A DNA stretch of 64,000 nt from positions 2,108,001 through 2,172,000 of the forward strand of contig NZ_JAMOAO010000001.1 in NCBI RefSeq assembly GCF_030555055.1, given 5' to 3'. The translations under genes were made by a program, and so were the position numbers. Of this stretch, positions 27,436-36,288 are shown in pieces (within the stretch, counting starts at the first letter, position 1; each line of letters starts with the position of its first letter). The DNA comes from Nocardiopsis sp. YSL2 (GTDB taxonomy: Bacteria > Actinomycetota > Actinomycetes > Streptosporangiales > Streptosporangiaceae). Under the pieces are notes generated by a model. The model was not told where the DNA came from. It saw only the letters and a program-made list of their open reading frames with translations, and searched no databases.

Positions 27436-27466
27436 TTGACGGGGTCGAACACGTGTTCGATAAACT
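27436..27466 (+). promoter_or_regulatory. Promoter with perfect SOS (LexA) box
   Basis: TCGAACACGTGTTCGA at 27445-27460 is a perfect 16-base palindrome matching the actinobacterial LexA consensus TCGAAC-N4-GTTCGA. It fills the spacer between TTGACG (27436-27441) and TAAACT (27461-27466; a GATAAA reading at 27459 gives a 17-base spacer). The start codon follows the -10 by six bases, so the mRNA is likely leaderless. Confidence 0.88.
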
Positions 27467-27472
27467 GTACGC

Positions 27473-27733
27473 GTGAGTCTCCTGAACGAACAGATCGACG
27501 TCCGCTCCACCCACGGTGGGAACCCCGCCCAGTTCACCTGGCGCGGCCACACGTTCCGGGTCCGCCGGGTCATCGGCGACTGGCCCGCCCGCGCCGAGTC
27601 GCCCGGCACCCCGGCGACCCAGGTCCACCTGCTCCGCGTCTCGGCGGAGTCGGAGGCGGGGCAGCCGAGCATCATCGACATCACCAGGGACGCCGCGTCG
27701 GACACCTGGACCATGCGGCGCCAGTGGCAGTGA
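27473..27733 (+). CDS. SOS-controlled small protein (DUF6504-like)
   Basis: 86 residues with a beta-rich PAQFTWRGHTFRVRRVIGDW segment that resembles DUF6504, small proteins I associate with actinobacterial ImuB/DnaE2 mutagenesis cassettes. No such polymerase genes lie here. The GTG start follows the -10 directly. The LexA box in the promoter predicts DNA-damage induction. Function unknown; a hairpin terminator follows, so it is monocistronic. Confidence 0.75.
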   Translation: MSLLNEQIDVRSTHGGNPAQFTWRGHTFRVRRVIGDWPARAESPGTPATQVHLLRVSAESEAGQPSIIDITRDAASDTWTMRRQWQ

Positions 27734-27766
27734 CCGGCCGCCCGTCGGCCCGTTCCGCACCCGTCC

Positions 27767-27792
27767 GGCCCGCGCGGCGCACCGCGCGGGCC
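27767..27792 (+). terminator. Hairpin terminator after SOS small protein
   Basis: Perfect 11-base-pair GC stem (GGCCCGCGCGG and complement) with a CGCA loop, 33 bases after the stop codon. Confidence 0.75.
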
Positions 27793-27902
27793 GTTCCCGT
27801 GCGCGAGGGGTCCGAGGAGCGGTCGGGGCCCCGGCCCGACTCGGCCGGACCGGCGGGGAGGGCGGTCCGGGATCCGCGACCCGGCGGAGCGCCGGGCGCC
27901 GG

Positions 27903-28373
27903 TCACAGGGCGAAGTAGGGTTCGCTCCGGTTCTCGCGGGCGTAGCGGATGCGCTCCAGGATGCGCGGGGGCATCTCCGGCAGGTCGTCCGGAGCGAACC
28001 ACCGCGCGTCGAGCGACTCGTCGCCGACCGGGCCCGGGCTGCCGCTGACGGCACGGCACCGGAAGGCCAGGTCGAGCATCTGCACCCGGTCGCCGTTGGG
28101 GTAGGTGAAGGGCTCCGCGGACACCACGCTGGTCAGGCGGTCCACCTCGGCCTTCACGCCTGTCTCCTCCCACACCTCGCGGACGACGGCCTGGGCGGGC
28201 TGCTCGCCCGGTTCCAGGATTCCGCCGGGCGTGCACCAGCGGCCGTCGTCGGTGCGCTGGTGGAGCAGGACGTGGCCGTCCTCGTTCAACAGCACGCCCG
28301 TCACCCCCACGAGCGGCAGCAGGTCGTGACCGACGTGGCGGCGGAGTTCGAGAACGAAGTCTGGGACCGGCAT
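27903..28373 (-). CDS. Nudix hydrolase
   Basis: 156 residues with a full Nudix box at 50-72 (GGILEPGEQPAQAVVREVWEETGV split: Gly50, Glu56, REVWEE 65-70, Gly72). Family members hydrolyse nucleoside diphosphates linked to another group; the substrate is not assignable. The sequence resembles the NTP-pyrophosphohydrolase/MutT-like group common in actinobacteria. On the minus strand TAGCCT lies seven bases before the ATG, consistent with leaderless expression. Confidence 0.88.
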   Translation of the reverse strand: MPVPDFVLELRRHVGHDLLPLVGVTGVLLNEDGHVLLHQRTDDGRWCTPGGILEPGEQPAQAVVREVWEETGVKAEVDRLTSVVSAEPFTYPNGDRVQMLDLAFRCRAVSGSPGPVGDESLDARWFAPDDLPEMPPRILERIRYARENRSEPYFAL

Positions 28374-28522
28374 GCCTTGAAGGCTAGGTCATCCGGAGGC
28401 GGTGGGGCGGGAAGGACGCGGCCCGCGGGGGCGGAGCACGTCGAGGGGACCGGCGCGCGCCCTGGAGCACCGCTGGAGCGGACGGGGGGCCGGACCGCTC
28501 AGGCTCAGGCTCGGGCTCGGGC

Positions 28523-29107
28523 TCAGGCCCGGCGCCCCGCGCGTCGCTCGGCGTACTCCTCGGCCAGGACGGACATCAGGACCGTGTCGTGCCACTCGCC
28601 GTCCCAGCGCAGGTGACCGCGCCACACGCCCTCCCGGACGAAGCCGGACCTGGCGTACGACTTCTGGGCGTTGACGTTGAACGCGAACACTTGGAGCGCC
28701 ACCCGGTGCAGCCCCGCCGCGCCGAACGCGTAGTCGAGGACGAGGTCGGTGGCCTCGGTACCGTACCCGCGCCCGGTCAGCGCCATGTCCCGGAGCGAGA
28801 TCCGGTAGTCGGCCGCCGCGTTCTCGGGATCCAGGTCGATGAGCGCACACTCCCCCACCACGGTTCCGCCCTCGCGTTCGAGGATCGCCCAGTCGGCGCG
28901 GTCGTGGTGGTCCCGGCGCGTCGCGAACCACTCCCGCAGGCCCTCCGGGGTGAAGCGCTGGTGCGTGCCCGTGAGCCTGCGCACCACCGGATCCATCTCC
29001 ACGTAGTCGTCGACGAGGGCCGCGCCGTTCTCCCCGTCGAGGGGGTCCAGGCGGACTCGGCCGCCGGTCAGCACGGGCTGTTCCCGGAACACGTCAAGGG
29101 GCACCAT
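28523..29107 (-). CDS. GNAT acetyltransferase (RimJ/RimL-like)
   Basis: 194 residues. A single GNAT domain of the ribosomal-protein acetyltransferase type: SLRDMALTGRGYGTEATDLV is the acetyl-CoA loop, and LQVFAFNVNAQKSYARSGFV is the C-terminal half. ATG 29107 gives the usual length. The target is unknown. It is divergent from the ROK regulator with 113 bases between. Confidence 0.85.
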   Translation of the reverse strand: MVPLDVFREQPVLTGGRVRLDPLDGENGAALVDDYVEMDPVVRRLTGTHQRFTPEGLREWFATRRDHHDRADWAILEREGGTVVGECALIDLDPENAAADYRISLRDMALTGRGYGTEATDLVLDYAFGAAGLHRVALQVFAFNVNAQKSYARSGFVREGVWRGHLRWDGEWHDTVLMSVLAEEYAERRAGRRA

Positions 29108-29220
29108 GGTCGGCGATCCAACCAGCCGCTCCTTCGCGCGGGCAACCCGTTTTCCGTACGCCCTGTACGATCCGGGCACAGCGCCCGGTGCGCCTCGGCG
29201 GGGAGGAAAGAGGGGGAACC

Positions 29221-30459
29221 GTGTCGACGGGTTCGGTGAGTTTACAGACGGTCCGTGAGACCAACCTGGGCGTGGTGCTCCGCACGGTGCGCTCCATGGC
29301 GCCCTGTTCACGCGCCGCGGTCGCCTCCGCCACGGGGCTGAACAAGACCACCGTCTCCAGTCTGGTCGCCGACCTGATGTCCCGGGGTCTGGTCCGCGAG
29401 ACCGGGGTGACCGCCGAGCACCGCGTGGGGCGTCCCGGCGTGATGCTGGCCCTGGACGAGACCTCGATGGCGGCGATCGGCGTGGAGGTGAACGTCGACT
29501 ACCTGTCGGTGGTCGCCGTCGACCTCCTCACCCACGACCTCCTCACCAGGCACGTGCCCTTCGACGCCCGCTCGGCCGGACCCGACGAGTGCGTCCGGCA
29601 GATCGCCGCGACGGTGCGGGAGACCATGGACGGCCCGGAACTGAGCGGGCGGACCGTCGTCGGGGTGAGCCTGGCGGTGCCGGGCCTCATCGACACCGCG
29701 ACCGGGACGGTCAGACGCGCGCCCAACCTCGGCTGGACCGAGGTGCCCCTGCGGGACCTCGTCCGCGCCCTGCTGCCCGACCCCGACCTCTCCGTGCAGG
29801 TCGACAACGACGCCAACCTCGGCGCGCTGGCGGAGTACCTCACCGGCTCCTTCGCCCAGACCCCCGACCTGGTCTACCTGACGGGGGAGGTCGGCATCGG
29901 CGCGGGCCTGGTGACCGGCGGCGCACTCCTGCGCGGGGCGGGCGGCTTCGCCGGGGAGATCGGCCACGTGCCGCTGAGCGAGGAGGGCCCCGCGTGCGCG
30001 TGCGGGCGCAACGGCTGCCTGGAGGCCCTGGCCGGGATCGATCCGATCCTGCGCGAGGCCGTGCCCGACCGCGTCCCCGACCGCTGCCTCTCGGCCAGCG
30101 ACATCACCGCGCTCGTGGCGGTCGCGGTGGAACGCGCCACGGCGGGCGACGCCACCGCGGTGGGCGCGTTCGAGCGGGCCGGAACCTGGTTGGGCCGGGG
30201 CGTGGCGATGCTGGCCAACGTGGTCAACCCCCGCGTGGTCGTCCTCGGCGGCTACTTCGTGCCGATGGGCCCGTGGCTGCTGCCGAACTGCCGGGCGACG
30301 GCGTCGGCGAACATCTTCGCGCCCGACGCGGGCGGCAGCCGGGTGGAGCTGTCGTCCCTGGGGCTCAGTGCGGCCGCCCGGGGCGGGGCCGCGGCGATGG
30401 TCCACGCGCTCGACGCCGGACTACTGCCGCTGCCCGCGCCCCGGGTCCGCACCGGATGA
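29221..30459 (+). CDS. ROK-family transcriptional repressor, XylR-like
   Basis: 412 residues: an N-terminal winged helix (27-65) and a ROK sugar-binding domain. The recognition helix TGLNKTTVSS is almost identical to that of Bacillus subtilis XylR (TGLNKSTVSS, from memory), and GINVNVDYL-type spacing (GVEVNVDYLSVV) also matches. The zinc motif CACGRNGCLE (259-268) is intact. It is the best candidate to bind the TTAGTT/AACTAA sites before GH3/ABC, GH74, GH95/GH42 and xylA. The GTG start follows GAGGAAAGAGGGGG. No such site lies before its own gene. A sugar ligand, probably xylose, is inferred. Confidence 0.9.
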   Translation: MSTGSVSLQTVRETNLGVVLRTVRSMAPCSRAAVASATGLNKTTVSSLVADLMSRGLVRETGVTAEHRVGRPGVMLALDETSMAAIGVEVNVDYLSVVAVDLLTHDLLTRHVPFDARSAGPDECVRQIAATVRETMDGPELSGRTVVGVSLAVPGLIDTATGTVRRAPNLGWTEVPLRDLVRALLPDPDLSVQVDNDANLGALAEYLTGSFAQTPDLVYLTGEVGIGAGLVTGGALLRGAGGFAGEIGHVPLSEEGPACACGRNGCLEALAGIDPILREAVPDRVPDRCLSASDITALVAVAVERATAGDATAVGAFERAGTWLGRGVAMLANVVNPRVVVLGGYFVPMGPWLLPNCRATASANIFAPDAGGSRVELSSLGLSAAARGGAAAMVHALDAGLLPLPAPRVRTG

Positions 30460-30489
30460 TCACCGGGTGCCGGGCGCCCGGGTGCCGCC

Positions 30490-33333
30490 TCAGCCCCGGC
30501 CGAAGGCGAACGACTCCACCGCCGCGCCCCCGCCCTCGCCGGTGCCCTCGAAGACCAGGTAGAGGTCGCGCACGCCCTTCGCTCCCGTGACCTCGGCCTT
30601 GACCTCGGCGAAGGCGAACCGGTCGTCGCAGGCGGGCACGGCGAACGTCGCCGCCACCGGCCCCTCCTCCGGGTCGTCCAGGCGCAGCAGCACCACGCAC
30701 TCCCGGTCGGCGTTGACCACGAGCCGTCCCTCCGTGGCGCCCTCCCCCAGGTCCACCCCGTGGAAGCCCGCCCACGCGGCACCGGCGGCGGCACGCACGG
30801 CGTCCCCGCGCTCGCGGGTGACCGGGCACAGGCGGACACCGCGGGCGTCGTCGTAGCCGGCGGCCTCCCAGGCGCGGCCGAAGGCGTCGCGCGGCGGGAT
30901 CGCCTCGCCCTCCACCTCCAGCGGCGCCGTCGCGCGGATGTCCGCGGCCGACCGGCCGACGAGCACCTCGCGCGGCGCGTCCTCCACGACGAACCGGTCC
31001 CGGGTGGTGTCCCACAGCGCCAGCGCGTCGACGTCGAACCCGACCACCGCCGTGCGCGACCCGCCCGGCTCCACCGTCAGCCTCGCGAAGCCCCGCAGCG
31101 CCCGCAGGGGCACCCGCACGCGCGACTCCCGTTGGCGGGTGTACACCTGCACGACCTCCTCGGCCGTCCGGGTCCCGCTGTTGGCGACCTCGACCTCCAC
31201 CGTCACCCGGCCCCCGTCCACCCGGACCACCGGCTCCCCGTACTCGACCGTGGTGTAGCCGAGTCCGTGCCCGAACGGGTAGAGCGGGTCCCCCTCGAAG
31301 TACAGGTACGTGCCGCGCGCGGTGATGACGTCGTAGTCCAACAGGTCCGGCAGGTCCGCCGTCGACCGGTACCAGGTCTGGGTGAGCCGGCCGGCGGGCT
31401 CGGCGTCGCCGAACAGCACGTCGGCCAGGGCGTGCCCGTACTCCTGCCCGCCGTGCGCGGACCACAGGACGGCCGGCACGTGCTCGTCGGCCCACGTGAC
31501 GGCGAACGGGTAGCCGCTGCTCAGCACGAGGACCGTGGCCGGGTTGGCTTCGTACACGGCCCGCAGCACCCGTTCCTGGGCCTCGGGCAGGTCCAGGTCG
31601 GCGCGGTCCTCGGTCTCGCGGCCGTTCACCATCGGGTGGTCGCCCGCGACCACCACGGCGACGTCGGCGGTGGAGGCCACCCGCGCGGCCTCCTGGGCAC
31701 CCGAGCCGAGCCCGTCGACGAGGAAGGGGGTCGCCTCGCCGGGGTCGTCGGTCAGCCGCAGGACCAGGTCGTCCCCGACCCCGACGCGGCGGCCGGTGTG
31801 GATCTGGACGAGCACGGTGTGGCCGGCGGCGTCCTCTTCCATGCGGAAGGTCTGGCGGACCTCCCATGTGCCGGGACCGGGGGCGTCGCAGACCAGGGTG
31901 CCGTCCGGTCCCTCGTTCACGTACGTGCCGGTCTCCGCGGAGCGCAGCGCGCAGGCGCCGCCGCCCCAGTCCAGGAGGTCGAACGCGGCGCCGGGGGTGC
32001 GGGCGCGCACGGCGGCGCCGTCCTCGTGCAGGCCCTGCGCCCCGGTGCTCACCAGCCGCAGCGGTCCCCCGTCGGCCGGGGAGACGACCGCGCCGTGGCC
32101 GTAGGTCGCCAGCGTGATCCGGTCGGCGCCCTCGCAGAACACGGTCTCCACGCGTGCGGCGATACCGTCGCGCGCGGTCACCTCATAGGGCAGGGTCCCG
32201 CTGTACCAGTCCTCCAGCAGGGTGTCGCCAAGCTGTCCGATCACGGCCACGCGGCGCACGTCCCGCAGCGGCAGGATCCCGTCGTTGCGCAGCAGCGTGA
32301 TCGAGCGCGTGGCCGCCTCCCGGGCGAGCGCGCGGTGTTCGGGCGTGTCGACGGCGCCGCTCGCGGCGGCTGACGGATCGGCGTCGAACTCGCCCAGGCG
32401 GACGCGCACGGACAGCGCGTGGCGGACCGCCGCGTCGACGTCGGCCTCGGTCAGCAGGCCCCGGCGCAGGGCCTCGCGGACGTGGCCGAGCGTGGCCTCG
32501 GTCCGCTCGTCGTCCTGGGTGAAGCTGTCGAGCCCGGCGCGGATCGCGTGGGCGTACGCCGCCGGCAGGTCGGGGTGGAAGTGCTGGAGCTCCACGAGGT
32601 TGGCCGGGGCGTAGGCGTCGCTGACCACGAGCAGGTCGTCGGGCGCGGCCTCCCGCAGGACCTCGTTGACCAGCGGGCTCAGGTGCGCGGGCCTGCCGTT
32701 GACCAGGTTGTAGGACGGCATGACCGCCACGGCCGCCCCGTCGCGCAGGGCGGGCAGGAAGGCGGGCAGCTCGTACTCGCGCAGGACCCGCGGCGGCAGG
32801 TCGCTGGAGGTCGTGCACCGGTCGGTCTCGTTGTTGTAGCCGAGGAAGTGCTTGAGGGTGGGCGCGGTGCGCAGGCGCGTCCCGTCCCCGGCCAGGCCGC
32901 GGGCGTAGGCGGTGGCGATGAGCCCGGTGAGCCAGGGGTCCTCCGAGTAGCCCTCCTCGTTGCGCCCCCACCGGGGGTCGCGCAGCGGGTTGACGACCGG
33001 CGCCCAGACGTTGCGCCCGGCTCCCGCGGGGTCGCGCTCGTGGAAGGCCAGGGTCTCGTCGGCGGTGGCCGAGCCGACCCGGCGGACCAGGTCGGGGTCC
33101 CAGGTCGCGGCGAGGCCGACGGCCTGCGGGTAGACGGTGGCGGGGCCGAGCCAGGCCAGGCCGTGCAGGGCCTCGGTGCCGGTGCGGAAGGCACCGAGGC
33201 CGAGGCGTTCGACGGGCGCCTGGTGCTGGTGGAGGAGCCCGATCTTCTCGTCGAGGCTGAGGGCGTCCAGGAGGTCGCGTACACGCTGCGCGTCCTGGGA
33301 TGCCTGGGAGTCCTGGGGGAGCGGGTGGGCCAT
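30490..33333 (-). CDS. Glycoside hydrolase family 3 (beta-glucosidase/beta-xylosidase)
   Basis: 947 residues, no signal peptide, so cytoplasmic. GH3 N-terminal barrel (about 15-310) with KHFLGYNNE, MPSYNLVNGRP and the nucleophile Asp239 (VVSDAY); the GH3 C-terminal domain is split by a beta-rich insert (about 390-540), and a fibronectin-III-like end follows. It removes non-reducing beta-linked glucose or xylose; sequence does not decide which, though the locus suggests glucose release from xyloglucan oligosaccharides. Divergent from the ABC transporter, with operators of both families between them. Confidence 0.88.
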   Translation of the reverse strand: MAHPLPQDSQASQDAQRVRDLLDALSLDEKIGLLHQHQAPVERLGLGAFRTGTEALHGLAWLGPATVYPQAVGLAATWDPDLVRRVGSATADETLAFHERDPAGAGRNVWAPVVNPLRDPRWGRNEEGYSEDPWLTGLIATAYARGLAGDGTRLRTAPTLKHFLGYNNETDRCTTSSDLPPRVLREYELPAFLPALRDGAAVAVMPSYNLVNGRPAHLSPLVNEVLREAAPDDLLVVSDAYAPANLVELQHFHPDLPAAYAHAIRAGLDSFTQDDERTEATLGHVREALRRGLLTEADVDAAVRHALSVRVRLGEFDADPSAAASGAVDTPEHRALAREAATRSITLLRNDGILPLRDVRRVAVIGQLGDTLLEDWYSGTLPYEVTARDGIAARVETVFCEGADRITLATYGHGAVVSPADGGPLRLVSTGAQGLHEDGAAVRARTPGAAFDLLDWGGGACALRSAETGTYVNEGPDGTLVCDAPGPGTWEVRQTFRMEEDAAGHTVLVQIHTGRRVGVGDDLVLRLTDDPGEATPFLVDGLGSGAQEAARVASTADVAVVVAGDHPMVNGRETEDRADLDLPEAQERVLRAVYEANPATVLVLSSGYPFAVTWADEHVPAVLWSAHGGQEYGHALADVLFGDAEPAGRLTQTWYRSTADLPDLLDYDVITARGTYLYFEGDPLYPFGHGLGYTTVEYGEPVVRVDGGRVTVEVEVANSGTRTAEEVVQVYTRQRESRVRVPLRALRGFARLTVEPGGSRTAVVGFDVDALALWDTTRDRFVVEDAPREVLVGRSAADIRATAPLEVEGEAIPPRDAFGRAWEAAGYDDARGVRLCPVTRERGDAVRAAAGAAWAGFHGVDLGEGATEGRLVVNADRECVVLLRLDDPEEGPVAATFAVPACDDRFAFAEVKAEVTGAKGVRDLYLVFEGTGEGGGAAVESFAFGRG

Positions 33334-33384
33334 GGGGGGGTGTCCGTCTCTGGTTCGATGCGCCGACGTCTCGCCGAATCGAAA

Positions 33385-33398
33385 TCGAAACGCTTCGA
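33385..33398. promoter_or_regulatory. LacI-type operator before GH3
   Basis: TCGAAACGCTTCGA, one mismatch from the palindrome TCGAAGCGCTTCGA found at 48052 and 60071. It lies 52 bases upstream of the GH3 start in the shared divergent region. Likely bound by the LacI-family protein encoded at 60135. Confidence 0.7.
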
Positions 33399-33443
33399 CT
33401 TCGAGCCCGGCGAGACCTTGTGTGGTAGTTCACAGTGCAGTAA

Positions 33444-33468
33444 TTTGTTCGTCTAAACGGCCAACTAA
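33444..33468. promoter_or_regulatory. XylR-type operator between GH3 and ABC transporter
   Basis: 25-base inverted repeat with arms TTTGTT and AACTAA separated by 13 bases; one arm base differs from TTAGTT. Geometry equals the Bacillus xylO site. Placed to control both the GH3 gene and the divergent transporter operon. Confidence 0.7.
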
Positions 33469-33539
33469 TTCATAGCAAAATGGCCCTTCGATTCCTACCC
33501 CCGTGGGCCCCCGGCCTGATCGACCGAAGGAACGACGCT

Positions 33540-35201
33540 ATGCCCTCCACTCCCCGTAGACCAGCGCCGAGCCGCCGCCGCTTCCTCGGCCTGGTGGGCG
33601 CCTCCACCACCGCCGCGTTCACCGCCGGAGCGCTCGGCGCGTGCAGCTCGAACTCCGGAGGCGGTGGCGGAGGCTCCGCCTCGGCCGCCACCTCGCTGGA
33701 CGACCTGATCCCCACCCACATCCCCTTCGACGGGGTCACCCCCGACCTCGAGGGCCTGCACGGCGCGCCGAGCGGCTTCACCTCGTACCCGGACACGTTC
33801 ATCCAGGCGCTGCCGAACCCGCCCGGGAGCGGCGGCCACTACACCGCCATGACGCCCCTGTGGGGCCCCGTGCCCCCCGCGCTGGGCAACAACTCCTTCT
33901 TCGACTACGTCAACGGGCGGATCGGGACGACCGTCGAGTTCAACTTCCAGGACGGCGACACCGTCATCGACAAGATGAACGCGGTCATCGCCGGGCGCGA
34001 CGTCGCCGACATCACGATGTTCCCGGACTGGGTCATCAACCTGATCCCGCAGTTCAACCGGGCCGTCGACGAACTGTTCGAGGACCTGACCCCCCTCCTG
34101 GCCGGCGACGCCGCCAGCGCCTACCCCCTCCTGGCCAACCTGGAGAGCGACGCCTGGCGCTGGAACGTCTTCAACGAGAAGCTCATGGGCGTCCCCTGGC
34201 CCTCCGAGCCCTTCGGCAACTGGGTCCTGATGCGCCGCGACCTGCTGGACGAGTACGGGATCGAGCCGCCCACCTCGCCCGACGAGCTCTTCGCGATCGG
34301 CGAGGAGATCAACGATCCCGACAACAACCGGTGGGCGTTCGGCGACTTCAACCTGAGCATGCGCCAGATCTTCGGCGCGCCCAGGCAGTGGCGCTACGAG
34401 AACGGCGAGCTCATCCACATGTTCGAGACCGAGGAATGGCGCGCCAGCGTCGAGTACATGCGCCGGATCTACGACGCCGGGCTCATGCACCCCGACGTGG
34501 TCGCCAAGGCCGACAACTCCAAGGAGCTGCTCAACTCCGGAGAGATCCTCTTCAACCAGGACGGACTGGGCGCCTGGAACGAGGCGTACGCGCAGATGCT
34601 CGGCGACAACCCCGACTTCCGCCTGGACCTGATGCCGGTCTTCGGCCAGGGCGGCAACGACCCCGTCATGCACAAGTCCGACCCCTCGGGCCAGTCGGTG
34701 TTCGTCCGCAAGGGCATGGACCCGGCGCAGGTGGAGGAGATCCTCGGCGTGCTGAACTTCTGCGCCGCCCCCTACGGCACGCAGGAGTACATGGACTACC
34801 GGTACGGCGAGGAGGGCGTGCACCACGAGCGCGACGACGACGGCGCCCCCCAGCTGACCGACCTGGGCAACACCGAGGTCAACGACGGCTACTACTTCAT
34901 CAGCGGGCGGCCCCCGGCGATCACCGAGAGCCAGTACCCGGACTTCGTGCAGTGGAAGTCCGACTGGTACAACCACGCGGCCCAGTACGCCGAGGAGGAC
35001 CCGTTCGCGGGCATCCGCATCCAGCGGCCCGAGCGGTTCTCCGCCGCCGAGACGCCGATGACCGACAAGGTCGAGGACATCATCCGCGGGCGCGAGGACC
35101 TCAGCCAGCTGGACCAGGCCATCTCGGACTGGCGGCGCGACGGCGGTGACGAGGGCCGCGAGTTCTACATGGGGGTCCTGCAGGAGCACGGCCGTGACTG
35201 A
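33540..35201 (+). CDS. Sugar ABC transporter substrate-binding lipoprotein
   Basis: 553 residues. A twin-arginine RRRF motif and a lipobox ending LGAC (Cys35) place it outside the membrane as a lipoprotein. The large size and pairing with two permeases match the LplA/YtcQ-type binding proteins for oligosaccharides, not monosaccharides. Aromatic-rich segments (e.g. NEKLMGVPWPSEPFGNW) suit a glycan site. The probable ligand is xyloglucan oligosaccharides, inferred from the neighbours. The start follows GAAGGAACG. The stop lies within the next gene by eight bases. Confidence 0.87.
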   Translation: MPSTPRRPAPSRRRFLGLVGASTTAAFTAGALGACSSNSGGGGGGSASAATSLDDLIPTHIPFDGVTPDLEGLHGAPSGFTSYPDTFIQALPNPPGSGGHYTAMTPLWGPVPPALGNNSFFDYVNGRIGTTVEFNFQDGDTVIDKMNAVIAGRDVADITMFPDWVINLIPQFNRAVDELFEDLTPLLAGDAASAYPLLANLESDAWRWNVFNEKLMGVPWPSEPFGNWVLMRRDLLDEYGIEPPTSPDELFAIGEEINDPDNNRWAFGDFNLSMRQIFGAPRQWRYENGELIHMFETEEWRASVEYMRRIYDAGLMHPDVVAKADNSKELLNSGEILFNQDGLGAWNEAYAQMLGDNPDFRLDLMPVFGQGGNDPVMHKSDPSGQSVFVRKGMDPAQVEEILGVLNFCAAPYGTQEYMDYRYGEEGVHHERDDDGAPQLTDLGNTEVNDGYYFISGRPPAITESQYPDFVQWKSDWYNHAAQYAEEDPFAGIRIQRPERFSAAETPMTDKVEDIIRGREDLSQLDQAISDWRRDGGDEGREFYMGVLQEHGRD

Positions 35202-36288
35202 CAGGTTCGACTCCTCCGGCGGGACCACGGCCCCGCCCGCCCCCCGTTCCGCGTACACCTCCTCCGCCGGCCCCGCCGGCCGGGGCGGGGACGGGGCGAA
35301 CGGGGGGCGCGGGCCCCGTGGAGACCGCACTTCGCGCACCCTCGGACGCCGGGGCGCCGACGCGCCCCGCCCCCGGCGCCGGTCCCTGCGGTCGCGGCTG
35401 CGCCGCGACTGGCAGCTGCTGCTGATGACACTGCCCGCGATCGCCCTGCTCGCGGTGTTCCACTACACGCCGACCCTCGGCAACATCATCGCCTTCCAGA
35501 ACTACAACCCGTGGGACGGCGTGATCGGCAGCCCGTGGGTGGGCTTCAGCCAGTTCGAGCGCCTCTTCACCGACGCCCGGTTCTGGAGCGCGGCGGGCAA
35601 CACCCTGATGATCGCCGCGATCCAGCTGGTGTTCTTCTTCCCGATCCCCATCGGCCTGGCGATCCTGCTCGACAGCGTCCTCTCGCGCCGCATGCGCCTG
35701 GTGCTCCAGAGCATCGTGTACATGCCGCACTTCTTCTCCTGGGTGCTGGTCGTGACCCTGTTCCAGCAGGTGCTCGGCGGTGCGGGGCTCTTCTCCCAGA
35801 TGCTGCGGCAGAACGGGTACGCGCCGCTGGACGTCATGACCAACCCGGACGCGTTCCTGTTCGTGGTCACCTCCCAGATGATCTGGAAGGACGCCGGGTG
35901 GGGGACGATCATCTTCCTCGCGGCACTGGCCGCCATCAACCAGAACCTGTACGAGTCCGCGGCGGTGGACGGCGCCGGCCGGTGGCGGCGGATGTGGCAC
36001 ATCACCCTGCCGGGGCTGCGGCCGGTCATCATCCTGCTGCTGATCCTCAAGCTCGGCGACATCCTCAACGTCGGCTTCGAGCAGTTCTACCTGCAACGGG
36101 ACGCGTTCGGGGCGAACGTGTCGGAGGTACTGGACACGTACATCTACCACCAGACGCTCGTCACGGGGAACTTCAGCGCGGGAGCGGTCGCGGGCCTGGT
36201 GAAGGGCATCGTCGGACTGATCCTCATCGTGCTGGCCAACAAGCTGGCCCACAAGATGGGCGAGAACGGAATCTACAGACGCTCATGA
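35194..36288 (+). CDS. Sugar ABC transporter permease (LplB/YteP-like)
   Basis: 364 residues: a disordered basic N-terminal extension of about 65 residues, then six transmembrane helices. The EAA loop ESAAVDGAGRWRRMWHITLP contacts the ATPase. WHYTPTLGNIIAFQNY-like start (FHYTPTLGNIIAFQNY) is typical of LplB-type permeases. The GTG start overlaps the binding-protein gene, and the stop overlaps the next permease (ATGA), so all three are coupled. Confidence 0.9.
   Translation: MTDRFDSSGGTTAPPAPRSAYTSSAGPAGRGGDGANGGRGPRGDRTSRTLGRRGADAPRPRRRSLRSRLRRDWQLLLMTLPAIALLAVFHYTPTLGNIIAFQNYNPWDGVIGSPWVGFSQFERLFTDARFWSAAGNTLMIAAIQLVFFFPIPIGLAILLDSVLSRRMRLVLQSIVYMPHFFSWVLVVTLFQQVLGGAGLFSQMLRQNGYAPLDVMTNPDAFLFVVTSQMIWKDAGWGTIIFLAALAAINQNLYESAAVDGAGRWRRMWHITLPGLRPVIILLLILKLGDILNVGFEQFYLQRDAFGANVSEVLDTYIYHQTLVTGNFSAGAVAGLVKGIVGLILIVLANKLAHKMGENGIYRRS

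Noticed and set aside
33385..33398. CebR (TGGGAGCGCTCCCA) cellulose operator
   Set aside because: The arms TCGAA/TTCGA differ from CebR sites; no TGGGAGCGCTCCCA was found in the window.
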